Positions 1 through 11,300 of a stretch of DNA of 50,578 bases are shown here, piece after piece. Each line of letters opens with the position of its first letter. The stretch's first letter is position 1. The stretch is from Segetibacter sp. GTDB taxonomy: Bacteria; Bacteroidota; Bacteroidia; Chitinophagales; Chitinophagaceae. A program made the position numbers and the translations under genes. The stretch is from assembly GCF_025963695.1 (NCBI RefSeq), contig NZ_JAOQAH010000033.1, positions 1 through 50,578 on the forward strand. Direction: 5' to 3'. The notes beneath the pieces are model-generated. The model searched no databases, had not been told where the DNA came from, and saw only the letters and a list, made by a program, of their open reading frames with translations.

Positions 1-278
1 TGGTTAGTAGATGATCTAAAGTTATACGATAAAGACTCGTCACCGTCTTTACTTCCAACCTTTATTTCTCAATTATGTGCTTTAATAATATCGTAGCTTA
101 AACTGAAACCAGACCCTATTCCATGCCCTGTTGGCTTAAATGTAAAGAATGGCTGAAAGATCTTATCTACAACTTTTTGAGGGATCCCATTTCCATTGTC
201 TTTTACTACTATTTCTACTGTGTTGTTTGTTCTTTTTGTGCTAACTATAACTGCTGGCTCAAACGTTTCATTTAGTAT
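1..278 (-). pseudogene. Histidine kinase HATPase domain remnant
   Basis: Read on the minus strand, this stretch gives a typical Bacteroidota HATPase_c sequence: an ATP-binding N-box/G1 region (VKDNGNGIPQKVVDKIFQPF), then KPTGHGIGSGFSLSYDI and IKAHN followed by a TGA stop at 69-71. In the family this position is normally a glycine codon in a HGGE motif, and EIKVGSKDGDES continues in the same frame after the stop. There is no N-terminal sensor or HisKA part: the sequence starts abruptly at about 278, where it abuts an hsdR fragment. The left end runs off the window. It is a broken fragment and is unlikely to be functional. Confidence 0.75.
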
Positions 279-437
279 TGATAATAGCCTGCTATCTTTT
301 TGATGGTTTTATCCTTCCCTTTTTCAAAAACAATAAAATGACGGATAATGTCAAGCAGGTTTTCTTTGTGCAACATGCTCTTGAGCATCGCTCCATTTCT
401 GGCTCTGTGTCTGTATCTATGATATGTTCTCCATCTG
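275..437 (-). pseudogene. Type I restriction HsdR fragment
   Basis: The minus strand encodes LLDIIRHFIVFEKGKDKTIK followed by KIAGYYQY. This matches the conserved HsdR block that reads LLDxIRxFIVFE...KKIAxYHQY in intact type I restriction subunits. Just upstream, one frame away, is DGEHIIDTDTEPEMER, which fits the segment that normally precedes this block, so at least one frameshift is present. The whole helicase and nuclease parts are missing. The piece is fused directly to an hsdM remnant on one side and a kinase remnant on the other, so internal deletions joined them. It is a relic only. Confidence 0.65.
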
Positions 438-720
438 ACAGGCGGGGCGCCATATTTCCGGCGAATATCTTCCCGCAATTGCTCGCCACTTCAATCACTG
501 ATATTAAAAGGGGGTTTAGCCATAATAAAATCAGCTTTCAAGTCTTTGTGGCGATCGTGTAAAAAAGGTATCACCCAATTCTGATGTTGTATCAATACCA
601 CGAATGGCAAGGTTCATTTTTTCAAGTCAAAAAGTAGTAGGGTTACTTTCCTGTCCGTAGATAGCAATATCACAGAGGCCGCCTCCAGTTATCCAACTAA
701 TTTTGTACATGCCGCCGCTG
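437..720 (-). pseudogene. Type I methyltransferase HsdM remnant
   Basis: Minus-strand translation gives SGGMY..., then [22 protein letters not shown], then in a shifted frame [17 protein letters not shown] and EQLREDIRRKYGAPPV. These are successive conserved blocks of the HsdM N6-adenine methyltransferase, including motif IV, normally NPPF, here KPPF. At least two in-frame stops (after NPTTF and after NISD) and one frameshift interrupt it, and the N-terminal half is gone. With the adjacent hsdR scrap it marks a type I restriction-modification locus that has decayed. Confidence 0.75.
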
Positions 721-721
721 A

Positions 722-904
722 AAAGTTTTCTTGTTTCATCGGTTGTTTCAATAAGATAGAGGTTGCTTCCAGTCTTTGAGATAACTCCCGCACCTCTTTT
801 TCAAGAAAAGATATTTTGTTTACCTGATTTTGTAGTGCATCTATTCCTGTCTCAACTTTTCGCAATATTTCTGCATTGTCCGGCAGATGTTCTGCCTTTA
901 ACAT
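722..904 (-). CDS. Short coiled-coil ORF, probably a remnant
   Basis: An ATG-started frame of about 60 codons precedes and runs into the hsdM remnant in another frame. The product is rich in heptad-like Leu/Ile/Val with Glu/Lys (ALQNQVNKISFLEKEVREL), so it would form a coiled coil. I do not recognise a family. Because it is joined to decayed DNA and its last codons overlap the hsdM fragment, it may be the start of a truncated gene and not a working small protein. Confidence 0.3.
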
Positions 905-1044
905 TACAAATTGTTCCGGCTACAACTAAGAACCTGGAGTTGATTTATGGAAGCGAAATATATCAGCGATAATTGCGGACGCATAAAAACTCACGTAATA
1001 ATTGTTAACTTTTTTAATTTAGCTTCACCCTCTCACTTCTATTC

Positions 1045-3774
1045 TTGCTTTATAAATTACATAGCTTCTTCTTATTAGCACCCCTTTTACTTTTTTGCAA
1101 AATAAACTTTGGGCAAAGGCCATTTGTAGATCGTAACAGCGACTATATTATTACCAAAAGGATACTGACAGTAGAAAACGGTTTGCCTGCTAATTCAGTG
1201 ACTTGCGCTATCCAGGATAAGGACGGCTTTATGTGGTTTGGAACAGAAAAGGGATTGAGCAGGTATAATGGTAAAAATTTCACCAACTATTCAAAGGAAA
1301 AAAACGGTTTATCAGGAGATAAGATAATACAATTGTCGTTGGATGACTCCAACCGGCTGGTGATTGTTTCGGTTGATATGGTGACTTTTCTTGCCCAGGC
1401 AAACCTCATGGATTTAAGAACTTATACTATTAGCACTGCAAAAAGCACAAGTAACTTTGCCGTTTTAAAACCACTGTTGAATTGGAAAACAAATGAAAAC
1501 AGTAATTTAAAATACCAGGAAAACAGCATTGCCTTATACCTGGAAAATAAAAGAATTGAGATTTATTCGAAAGAAGAACTATCAAATCTACCAACACTTG
1601 TTTTCTCGGGAAACTACTTTGATCAATATGGAAACAACTGGCTTTGCTCCAATTTTGGTGTTTTTGAAATCAGGTGCAAGAAAAATTTATTCGATAATTA
1701 TTTTAACAGCAACCAGCCTACAAAACCTTTTAATAAGCAGGTAAGGAATATATATACGGAAGCTGATTTTAAAAACGAAAATGACAAATCGGATAAAAGA
1801 ATTTATGCCTGCATGGGAAATAAGTTTTTAATTCAAAAAAATAATAAGGTTGAAACTGTAACGATTAAAGACTGCTTCGTTTACTCGCTGCTAAAAACGT
1901 CGGAAAAATTTTATGTTGGAGGGTCTGTACTACTTGTACTTGATTTGGAAAAGCTAGCGTTTGAGGGAGAGGCTAAGACCTTTGGCGGAGAAATATGGGC
2001 GCTGCACCCGGCCTCACCTCATACTATTTATGTTGGCACAAACGTGGGCATTTTTTTATACAACGACAGTACTCGTAAGTCTGAACAACTAAAAGCATCC
2101 CATTACAGTTTCCCATTAACCTCCATTGTATATCGGTTTGTGCAAACCCGGAAACATGGCTTAATTGTCGTTGCCCAAAATGGATTGTTTCAAATAAAGA
2201 ACAACACGATTGTTGACTATTATGGTCCAGGTGCATTAGGTGCTGATCATAAGTTGCCCATTGATGATATTTATGACATGTACGAGGACAAGGAGGGTAT
2301 TTGCTGGATCGCATCCAAAGGAAACGGCCTATATCGCTGGAACTGGGCTGCGGCAGATAAAAAAGGCGCATTGGAAAACTTTAGCTTGCAAGCCGGGTTG
2401 CCTTCTAATATTTTATGCAGGATAGAAGAAGATGATAATAATAACTTATGGGTTAGCACATACAATGGCCTGTTTAGTTTTAATAAAAAAAATAGACAGG
2501 TTTATAGTTTCAGCAAAGCTGATGGTATTATCAATAATGAGTTTGATCGGGCGTCTTCTTTTAAAGGTCCGGATGGCAGAATGTATTTTGGTACTATCAA
2601 TGGATTAACAGCCTTCTACCCTGTGGAAGTTTTAAAGAGTGTTATAATAGACTCTGTTCCTTTCGAGGTAACCATGATCAATAAATATTCGGCTGCTAAA
2701 AATGATTTTGAGCCCTGCATAAATGAGTATAGAAGTAATAATAAAATAGTCATTCATCCCGGCGAAGGATTATTAACTGTTGAATTTTCATTGTTGGATT
2801 TCCAGGAGCGGCCGCAGGTGTATCAGTATAATATTCAGGGTTTACCAGGCAAATGGAAATTGGGGGAGGGTAACACGCTTAATATTAATAGCCTGTCTTA
2901 CGGTGAATTTAATTTAAGAATACAAGCCCGGCTGGCCAATGGCCAGTGGAACCCGGTTGAGATTGAAATTGCCATTGTTGTATTGAAGCCGTATTATTTT
3001 AAGCCCTGGTTTATTATTTTATGCATCATTGCGTTAGCTGCCCTTACCCGGTGGTATATCACCTCGAAAACAAATAAGCTATTACGAAGTAAAATAAGGC
3101 TGGAGTCATTGGTACAAACCAGAACGAATAGTTTATCAAGGGCCCTGCATGATAAAGATCTATTAATAAAGGAAGTGCATCACCGGGTTAAAAATAACCT
3201 CCAGGTTATTATCAGTTTATTGAATCTTCAAAATGACAAGATTACTGATGATACCATGAAGTTATCTATCCTTGAAAGTCAATCAAGGATTGGCAGCATT
3301 GCATTAATTCACCAGAATTTATACCAACATGGTCAACTCGATGGCATCCGGTTCGATGAGTTTGTGATTAACCTGGGCAAACAGCTCGACGATTTTTATA
3401 AAGAACTACATCGCGAAATTCTTTTGGAAACCCATATTGTAAATACCTGCATTGATATTGATACTGCAGTGCCGCTAGGCTTAATTCTAAATGAGCTGTT
3501 CTCTAATACGTATAAACATGCATTCAAAAATACCTCCAATATTAAAGTCACTGTTTCCATGCAGGAAATAAGTAAAGGGGAGTATAATTTAATATTTCAT
3601 GATAGTGGCCCCGGTCTTTCTGAGGAATTGCGTTTTAGTAATGCTCATACGCTTGGCATGGAATTGATCAGGGGCCTGGCCAAACAATTACATGGGAAAG
3701 CCAGTTATCAATATAAGGAAGGTGGCGAGTTTACTATATCTTTCAAGGATAGTTTAACACGAAAAAATGCCTGA
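1045..3774 (+). CDS. Propeller-type sensor histidine kinase (HisKA_2)
   Basis: This 909-residue membrane sensor kinase starts with a signal peptide (residues 1-23, ending NFGQ). Residues of about 36-560 hold two-component-regulator propeller repeats, e.g. ENGLPANSVTCAIQDKDGFM and EDDNNNLWVSTYNGLFSF. Next comes a Y_Y_Y domain (about 590-645, VYQYNIQGLPGKWKLGEG) and one membrane segment (about 653-675). A HisKA_2 dimerisation domain follows, with HHRVKNNLQ (His712/713 as phospho-acceptor region), then a HATPase domain (N-box NELFSNTYKHAF near 816, G-box DSGPGL near 853). The start is TTG: the frame has a stop just upstream and no ATG before the signal peptide. The LytTR regulator downstream is the likely partner. 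Architecture is like a hybrid sensor but without receiver or AraC domains. The ligand is unknown. Confidence 0.9.
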   Translation: MLYKLHSFFLLAPLLLFCKINFGQRPFVDRNSDYIITKRILTVENGLPANSVTCAIQDKDGFMWFGTEKGLSRYNGKNFTNYSKEKNGLSGDKIIQLSLDDSNRLVIVSVDMVTFLAQANLMDLRTYTISTAKSTSNFAVLKPLLNWKTNENSNLKYQENSIALYLENKRIEIYSKEELSNLPTLVFSGNYFDQYGNNWLCSNFGVFEIRCKKNLFDNYFNSNQPTKPFNKQVRNIYTEADFKNENDKSDKRIYACMGNKFLIQKNNKVETVTIKDCFVYSLLKTSEKFYVGGSVLLVLDLEKLAFEGEAKTFGGEIWALHPASPHTIYVGTNVGIFLYNDSTRKSEQLKASHYSFPLTSIVYRFVQTRKHGLIVVAQNGLFQIKNNTIVDYYGPGALGADHKLPIDDIYDMYEDKEGICWIASKGNGLYRWNWAAADKKGALENFSLQAGLPSNILCRIEEDDNNNLWVSTYNGLFSFNKKNRQVYSFSKADGIINNEFDRASSFKGPDGRMYFGTINGLTAFYPVEVLKSVIIDSVPFEVTMINKYSAAKNDFEPCINEYRSNNKIVIHPGEGLLTVEFSLLDFQERPQVYQYNIQGLPGKWKLGEGNTLNINSLSYGEFNLRIQARLANGQWNPVEIEIAIVVLKPYYFKPWFIILCIIALAALTRWYITSKTNKLLRSKIRLESLVQTRTNSLSRALHDKDLLIKEVHHRVKNNLQVIISLLNLQNDKITDDTMKLSILESQSRIGSIALIHQNLYQHGQLDGIRFDEFVINLGKQLDDFYKELHREILLETHIVNTCIDIDTAVPLGLILNELFSNTYKHAFKNTSNIKVTVSMQEISKGEYNLIFHDSGPGLSEELRFSNAHTLGMELIRGLAKQLHGKASYQYKEGGEFTISFKDSLTRKNA

Positions 3775-3860
3775 AAAATAAAATAGCCTGTTAATCCCTG
3801 ATTATGGTTGTTTCATCCCAAATAGTTATTTATACTGGTAAAATTCTTTTTATTTGAATT

Positions 3861-4064
3861 ATGCCACTAATAAATATAGAGATGATGAAGACTTTTGACG
3901 CAGATGATGGGGTTGTAAGGTGCAGTGTGTGTAAAGCAGAAATGAAGCCGGCAGAAATCAGTTTAAAAGACCGCCTGGTCCGTTTATTAATGGGCAGAAG
4001 CACAACTATTATGCATTACCAATGCCCCGATTGTAAGAAGGAACTGATAACCATGGAAAAATAA
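3861..4064 (+). CDS. Small zinc-ribbon protein, 67 aa
   Basis: A 67-residue protein with two cysteine pairs, CSVC (near residue 21) and CPDC (near residue 58), spaced like a zinc ribbon. The middle part is basic (LKDRLVRLLMGR). It lies 86 bp after the histidine kinase and 150 bp before the LytTR response regulator on the same strand. I recognise no named family. It could be a small metal-binding accessory or simply a conserved hypothetical. The paired cysteines, ATG start and placement argue that it is a real gene. Confidence 0.55.
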   Translation: MPLINIEMMKTFDADDGVVRCSVCKAEMKPAEISLKDRLVRLLMGRSTTIMHYQCPDCKKELITMEK

Positions 4065-4155
4065 AATACATCTGGATAATAAAACAATACTTACTGTCGC
4101 ATAAATTTGAACATGGAAATTATTGGAGCCAAACTGCATTGCTACTATTCCACCT

Positions 4156-4186
4156 CGTTGCGTCGCACTCTTATACCTTTTGTACA
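4156..4186 (-). repeat. Interspersed repeat copy (GTGCGACGCAACG subtype)
   Basis: On the minus strand this reads AAGAGTGCGACGCAACG, with a TGTACA a few bases before it. It belongs to the subtype also seen at 37453. It sits between the zinc-ribbon gene and the LytTR regulator. Confidence 0.5.
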
Positions 4187-4215
4187 ATATGCCACCATGC
4201 ACAAACCTGTGAGGA

Positions 4216-4923
4216 GTGCAGTATAAAATTGGTGTGGTAGAGGACGAAATGATAATAGCTAAATCTATCGTTAGCACTTTACTGGCCTTACAATATAAAG
4301 TAATAGAACCCGCCGCAAATTATAAGGAAGCGATAGAGATGATTGATACTGCGCAGCCGGATTTATTATTGCTCGATATTAACCTGGGTGGACAAAAGGA
4401 TGGTATAGATGTGGCTATGTATGCAAGAGAAAATTGTTCGCTGCCCATCATCTTTCTTACCGCCAACAGCGACAAAGAAACCATACAAAGGGCTAAGATA
4501 GCAAAGCCCAATGCCTACCTGGTAAAGCCTTTTAACAAAGAAGATTTGTACACTTCTATTGAAATTGCCATAAATAATTTTAAGGATAACAAGCAGCCGG
4601 AAATCAATCAAAGCCTCACCATTCTTTTTAAAAATGGACATGATTTTGTTTCGGTTGAATGGAGTAAAATTACTTTCATCGAAAGCGAAACCAACTACCT
4701 TAAAATTCATATTGAAAACGAAAGGACGGTTATTACCCGCTCGACCTTAACCGAAATGCAAAAGATACTTCCATCTCAACATTTCACTCAAATCAGAAGA
4801 GGTATTATAGTCAATCATAGATACGTGAAAAAAATAGCATTCGACAGTATTGAACTTTTATCCTTTACGTTTAAGATTACTCCTGCCTCAAAAAAAGAAT
4901 TGCTTGCAAAGCTGCATACCTGA
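4216..4923 (+). CDS. LytTR-family response regulator
   Basis: A 235-residue regulator. Residues 1-120 are a CheY-like receiver with acidic pocket VVEDE (Glu9, Asp10, Glu11), phospho-acceptor Asp54 in LLLLDINL and Lys104 in LVKPF. Residues of about 135-235 are a LytTR DNA-binding domain (WSKITFIESETNYLKIH, FTQIRRGIIVNHRYV). The start is GTG at 4216, with AGGAG immediately before it. An in-frame stop lies just upstream, and the next ATG would delete the first receiver strand. It is most likely phosphorylated by the HisKA_2 kinase encoded at 1045-3774. Its target genes cannot be read from the sequence; the giant surface protein gene that follows is a candidate. Confidence 0.92.
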   Translation: MQYKIGVVEDEMIIAKSIVSTLLALQYKVIEPAANYKEAIEMIDTAQPDLLLLDINLGGQKDGIDVAMYARENCSLPIIFLTANSDKETIQRAKIAKPNAYLVKPFNKEDLYTSIEIAINNFKDNKQPEINQSLTILFKNGHDFVSVEWSKITFIESETNYLKIHIENERTVITRSTLTEMQKILPSQHFTQIRRGIIVNHRYVKKIAFDSIELLSFTFKITPASKKELLAKLHT

Positions 4924-4998
4924 TTTGGTTCAATACTTTTTGCAAATAGAAAGGGTACCAAACTCAACGGTGTTTCGTGGCTAAATAAAGAACAAAAA

Positions 4999-5022
4999 GT
5001 ACAAGTGAGTGACACAACGATG
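4999..5022 (+). repeat. Interspersed repeat copy
   Basis: Copy of the core AAGTGAGTGACACAACGATG, preceded by GTAC. It lies 75 bp after the LytTR regulator stop, in a 450-bp gap before the giant surface protein gene. Confidence 0.8.
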
Positions 5023-5037
5023 TTACATAGTAGTAAC

Positions 5038-5244
5038 TCAGTTTAGGTCAAAATAACTTTCGAAATGGTCTAAACCAGAAAGCAGTACGGTTTGTTTTTT
5101 TAATGAATGTTCGTATCCCTGCGCTTGTAAAAGGCTGTTTATCACATATTTTGCCTGCTTCATCCCATATATTCTTCTGCTTGGTTTTTTAACTCTAGAA
5201 TTACGTTGCAATTCGGTTTTTAACTCCGAAAATATTGTAACCAT
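5038..5244 (-). CDS. Doubtful 68-aa ORF
   Basis: An ATG-started minus-strand frame in the 450-bp gap between the LytTR regulator and the giant surface protein. The product is basic at its N-terminus (RNSRVKKPSRRIYG) and has no recognisable domain or signal peptide. Nothing around it suggests co-transcription. It may be a small gene, a relic or chance. Confidence 0.2.
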   Translation of the reverse strand: MVTIFSELKTELQRNSRVKKPSRRIYGMKQAKYVINSLLQAQGYEHSLKKQTVLLSGLDHFESYFDLN

Positions 5245-5374
5245 TATTCGTATCCGGTCGATTTTATCGAGCGATTTCTGCCTGCGCTTTAAATCGACTC
5301 GTATGCGTTAATTGTTTTTTTTAGTTAGATCCAAATTGTTTAAGCAATAGCCCACTCCTATAAATTACCCGGAA

Positions 5375-8300
5375 ATGAAAAACAGCTGCAAGAGAAAATT
5401 GAAGTTTAGGTTGGTTTTTACCGTCCTTATTTTTGTAAGCATATCAAGCTTAAAGGCACAGCCAGCGGATTCGCGACCCATTATAAAATATCTCATAAAC
5501 AATTACGCCAGTATTTCACAGGCAGCATGTAATACTTGCCCACTGATAGCCGGGAAGCCGTTACACCGATACAAACCTATTCCATTTCCACCCACCTCGG
5601 CCGTTAATGCTATACCCGGCTTTAATATAGACCAGGTTCCCGGCATTGCAGCTCCCAATTTTTTGGGTGGAGGTTCTCCTGAAATAAAAGGACTCGTTAA
5701 AGGCGTTGCAGGGATGACTGATAAGTATGCAAGATACTTTCGCCAAAAAACCGATAGCTTATATTTTAGAAGCGGGGCAAAAGGTGTGGCCGTTTCAAAA
5801 TCCGGAACGATTTTTACCAGCTCCAGTACTATCTTCCCAGGTGTCGATTTCGATTTTCGTAATGCACGCAGCGGCATTTTCTCCTTTAATTCAACCCCCG
5901 AAAGACTACCGATATATAATTCCACTTCCAATACTAAGTTTAATCAAAGTCCAGCCAAACTATATTCAGGGGAGAATATGATCAATAATGAGGAAACAGA
6001 GGTCGCTTATTTTGCAGTGGACCCAAATAATGAAAAGATTATTTATGCCAGTTTGCGAAATCCGCTGGCGCCATCGGTGGTAAGTTTAGCCAGGAAAAAT
6101 GCTGATGGAAAATGGGTGTTAATAAGGCCGTTGCCGTACGGTGTTTGGGGTGCCCTGACAGTAGACCATGATGGTAATTTATACATTGCTGATCCAAGAA
6201 ATCATGTAATTGTAAAAGCTGAATTTGATAATAATGGCAAGTCGAAGAGCTGGAAAACTATTGCAGGAAAGTTTGGTACGCCCGGATTTGTGAATGATGG
6301 GGATGGCGAAGATGCCCGGTTTAATAAGCCCGGTGGTATTTGCGTAGACGAAGATGGCAATATATATGTGGGAGATGCCGGCAACAATGTGATCAGAAAA
6401 ATTGACGATGATGGTGAAGTAACTACCTATGCGGGTAATAAAGAAGGCAAGGCAGGTAATGTTGATGATAAGGATTGGGAGGATGCAAAGTTTAATGGTC
6501 CCACTGCGCTGGCATACAATGAAATTACTAAAACACTTTATGTTGTTGATGCTAAGAACAATTTAATTCGGGAAATAAATGATGACAGAGCGGTTTCTAC
6601 ACTTGCCGGAAACGCCGGCTCCGCAAACCCGATTGCTGATCCAAAGGGTTTTGCCAATAATTTCTATTACATTCTGGCCAAGTTGAATATGGATCCTGAT
6701 GAGGCAAAATTTGACAATCCAACTGGTATTGCGATTGACCCTTCCGGATTGGGTTTGTATGTAAGTGACGAGAATTATATTAAGTATGTAAATACCTCCG
6801 AAACAATTTTTAGGATTACCGCTGCTTTTGGTGACCCAAAAGCAAATGTGGCTGGGCTTCCTGTATTACCGCTCGGCATTTCAATGAACAAAAACAATGG
6901 ATCTTTCTTTGGAATACCTATAGTGCCATGGGAACCTACCACCTACACCATTTCGGTAACCAATCATGTGGTAGCTAACAGTTTATTAGGTATAGTTCCC
7001 AGTGGAGTTATTACGTTTGAAGTGGTGGATTGTCCAGAGGTACCAGATACGATTATAGATAATAGAACCATCTCACTCAACCAACTACCTTTTACCTGGA
7101 ATGGACAAGTATTGAAAGGTGCGGGAACCGCCACTGCGACCCTTCAAAGTTTGGATGGGTGCGATAGTTTGGTAAAGCTGAACTTATTGCTGAAGCCCGA
7201 ATTTAATTATAACAGCGAACCCTACATTTTTAGCCTTGGACAACAAATAAACCCCATTGTACCTACCACAGCAGGTTCAAAAATTGACACATTTTCCATT
7301 AGCCCTGCACTTCCTGCTGGTCTTGCCTTAAATGCTCAAACGGGAGAGATTAGCGGCACGCCGCTTGCCTATGCTACCAGCCAGCTTCTGCCGGCAATAG
7401 GGCCAAAAACGGCGAACCAATATCCTGCCCCCTGGTCACTTAAAGCAGATAAAGGTGCGGATCTTACCCAGGTTAAAATATCGGATAGTAATCAGAAAGC
7501 CATTTTTGAAAACAACACTGCGTTTCAAAGCTTGCAGGGCAGTGGCGGCCTAGGCACCGGAACAAAAGGTGCCTATACCGATTTTAGTGGATTGGGTGCT
7601 ATCAAAATGTTTTCCAATACCCACTATTCTGTCCGGTTGTCCAACACCCTCTCCTCGCAGAATACATATAGCTTACATACAAATATGGGGTTGTTGAATT
7701 TTATGAACTCCTATGCCGTGTATATCGATTATAACAGGGATGGAGATTTTGAGGATTCGGGTGAGCGGGTATATATTTCTGCAGCCCCGCAAAGAGATGC
7801 CCATGCCGAAGTTTTTAATTTAAACATTCCAGTTACGGCAACATCAGGTGTAACTAAAATGCGCATCTATTGCGTAGAAGGTGCCACGGCACCTGCCTCC
7901 TACGTTTTTTATGATGCTAATGGTAAGCCATATAGCATACGTAGAACGACAGAGCAAGCATTATCATTTTATCCATTTCTAAATAATATACAGGCTCTAC
8001 TTCCAGAGCAAATATTTCACAGTAATTGGTTAGACTACGGTGAATTTGAAGATTATAATATTGAAATACAAAACCCCTTAACGCAATTGTATGTTATTAC
8101 AGGCAGCAATAAGGTTGGCTCTGCCCAGTCCGGTATAAAGATGGCTGTCAACAAACCCAGCACCTCTTCCAGCAATGCAACCATCTGTTCAACTGAGCTT
8201 CCTTATACCTGGAATGGGCTAACCTTTTTGCAGGCGGGTACACAAACGGCTCATCTGATCAACATATATGGCGCAGATAGTGCAGCTACATTAATCCTCA

Positions 8301-11300
8301 CGGTTAAACAAGCCACTTCATCTGTAATAGCTGTGGCAAACTGCGGGCCCTACACCTACCAGGGGCAGGTGTATACGGAGTCCGGCGATTACGTCGTTCA
8401 TGTTATGAATACCGTAGGTTGTGATAGCGCCATCATTTTTAGATTCCGTCAGAAGTTCACTGCTTCGGTAATCAATGTTGAAATATTACCCAATCAACTG
8501 CCATATACCTGGAACGGTGTAACATTTACAACTGCTGGCACCAAATCTGCCAGGCTTACCAATGCAGAAGGGTGCGATAGTACGGCTACATTGGTGCTAC
8601 GGGTACTCTACAATATTTATTATCCTGCTATCAATATTTTAGAAATCAATAAGCCGATGCAGGCCGTAAGCCCGCAGATAGAAGGCAATTATCCGGGGTA
8701 TAATTCTTCTGATGGATACAATATTTCACCAGCCCTACCAAATGGGTTGCAGTTAAATCGCATTACCGGGGTTATTAGCGGAACGCCTACACAACTAAGT
8801 CCCTTGCAAACTTATACCGTCACACTATCGCAGGATGGTGCAAAACCTTCCACTTTTAAACTGTCAGTAGGGGTACCTTCGGCATCTACCACTACTATCA
8901 ACAATTGTGGACCTTACACCTGGAATGGGGTTGTATATGACAAGGCAACTACTCTAACCTCTAGGTTTGTAAACCAGTATGGGTTTGATAGCACCGCTAC
9001 CCTAATACTGTCCATTAGAAACCCATCTGCTACTATTACCCGCTTATTTGTAAATCAGTCCGAATTGCCCCTCACCTGGAACGGAATTAACATAACAAAA
9101 GAGGGCGATAAAACCATTTACCTGGTAAATGCTGCAGGCTGCGATAGTGCTGTAACGGTTAATGTAGTGGTGGGGCCAAAAGTGTTATATCAATCGCCCA
9201 CGGTTTTGCTGGCAAATAAACCCATTGTGCCCATTGCTCCACAAAATACAGGAGGCCCCATTCCATCAGTTATTGGCAATGTTTCCACGCTTATCAAAAC
9301 CAATTATTTGTCGCCTGTTTCCATTGCATTGGATGCACAGTATAATAGCTATGTGAGCGACGAGCTGCATGGGGTAATTTATAAAATCAATCGCAGAGGC
9401 ATTGTATCTACAGTTGATGGTTTTGGTACTACCCAGGCATTGCTGGCAATAGATAAGGCAGGAAATATGTATGCTGCAGACCGGCTCAGCAATCGTATTG
9501 TAAAGAAAGATAGTGCAGGTATTGTTACTGTATTGGCAACTGCCAGTTCGCCCGGTGGCATTGCAATAGATAGTGCCGGCAATGTATATTTTAGCGAAGG
9601 CCGCTATCATCGCATTAGAAAAATAAGCGGCACCGGAACTGTTTCCACACTGGCGGGTGGCCCAACGGCGGGATATGCTAATGGCAATGGAACAGCAGCA
9701 AAATTTAATACGCCATCGGGGTTAAGTGTAGATAAAGCGGGCAATGTATATGTGGCAGATCTGCTGAATAACAGAATAAGAAAAATTACAGCTACAGGCG
9801 ATGTTACAAGCTTTGCAGGTAATGGTGCTGCTACTTCGGTGGATGGCATAACTAGCAATGCTGGTTTTAATGCGCCTGGTGATATTGCAGCAGATAACCA
9901 GGGCAATAAATATGTGGTAGACAATGGCTCATCAAAAATCAGAAAGATAGATACGGCAGGAATGGTGAGTACACTGGCAGGTACTACTGCCGGCTACCTG
10001 GATGGCGCCGGCCCGCAAGCTAAATTTAATTCGCCCATCGGCATTACAACAGACTCACACGGCCAGGTATATGTGGCCGATAAGGCTAATGCGGCCATCA
10101 GGCAAATAAATGCCGTCAACTATACCATTCGGCCTTCATTGGTCAAAGGCCTTCTGTTTGATCACGCCACGGGTATTATCAGTGGTACGCCTACAGATAC
10201 CCTGCTACAACCTGTTACTTATACCATTCATGGTTATAATAAAGCAGGCGCAGATAGTATCAAAATGGTACTTGCTGTTTGTAATCCGGTGGCTACATCC
10301 CTTACACTAGATACATGCGACCATTATGTATGGAATGATAGCACCTACCGCAGCAGCACAACCCATACCCGTTATTTAAAAAATAAGGGAGGTTGTGATA
10401 GTGTTGTTACGCTGCATCTTATTATAAGAAAAGGTTCTACAGGCCCTACCACCACCGCTACAGCGTGTGAAAGCTATGTTTGGAAAGGAGTAACTTATGA
10501 TAAGACAGGTGTATATACCAAGATGTACCCCAATGCCGTTGGTTGTGACAGCACTATTTATCTTAACCTGACCATCAAAGCAATCTCTACCAATAACCTG
10601 TTTGTAGACATCAATCCGTTACAATTGCCCTATACTTGGAGAGGGAAAATTTTTACAGTTCCAGGTACCCAATCCATTGTTTTGCAAAACAGTGTAGGAT
10701 GTGACAGTATACTTTCAATGACAGTCAGGATATCGAATCTGCTTCCTAATATTACTTATGCTGTAAAGGATACTATTTTGTATTGGGAAAAAAGAATTGA
10801 AGTGCCTATTGCTATGACCAATACCGGCACACCCGTACCCGCCACAAAAATAGCAGAAAGGGATACCCTGGTTAAATTTTCTCCATTGGCAATCAATGGC
10901 TATATACGTCATATCGTAAAAGGCCCCGATGGAAATTATTACGCCACAGCAGATAACAGCAATCAAATTTTTATTTTAAGTAAATCAAGGGGTTGGACTG
11001 TTTTTGCAGGAACTGGAGGTGGCGGATCAGTTGATGGCCCGAAAGCGACAGCGCAATTTGGACTACCAAGAGGGTTGGGTTTTGATTCTAATGGAAATCT
11101 ATTTGTAGCTACTTACATGGATGGTAGACTTAGAAAAATTACACCTGATGGGTTAGTCAGCACAATAAACACATCGCCACGGGTATTAGGTACAGACCCA
11201 AATATTGCGTTTGCAGATATGTATGCTCCAAATGCTTTGTCAGTTGATGCTAATAATAATGTAATTGTTCAAAGTCAGCGAAGAATTACAAAGTTCAACT

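Noticed and set aside
9266..9924. Long minus-strand open frames inside the giant surface protein gene
   Set aside because: They are antisense to NHL repeats with a continuous plus-strand protein, and their products are low-complexity without domains.
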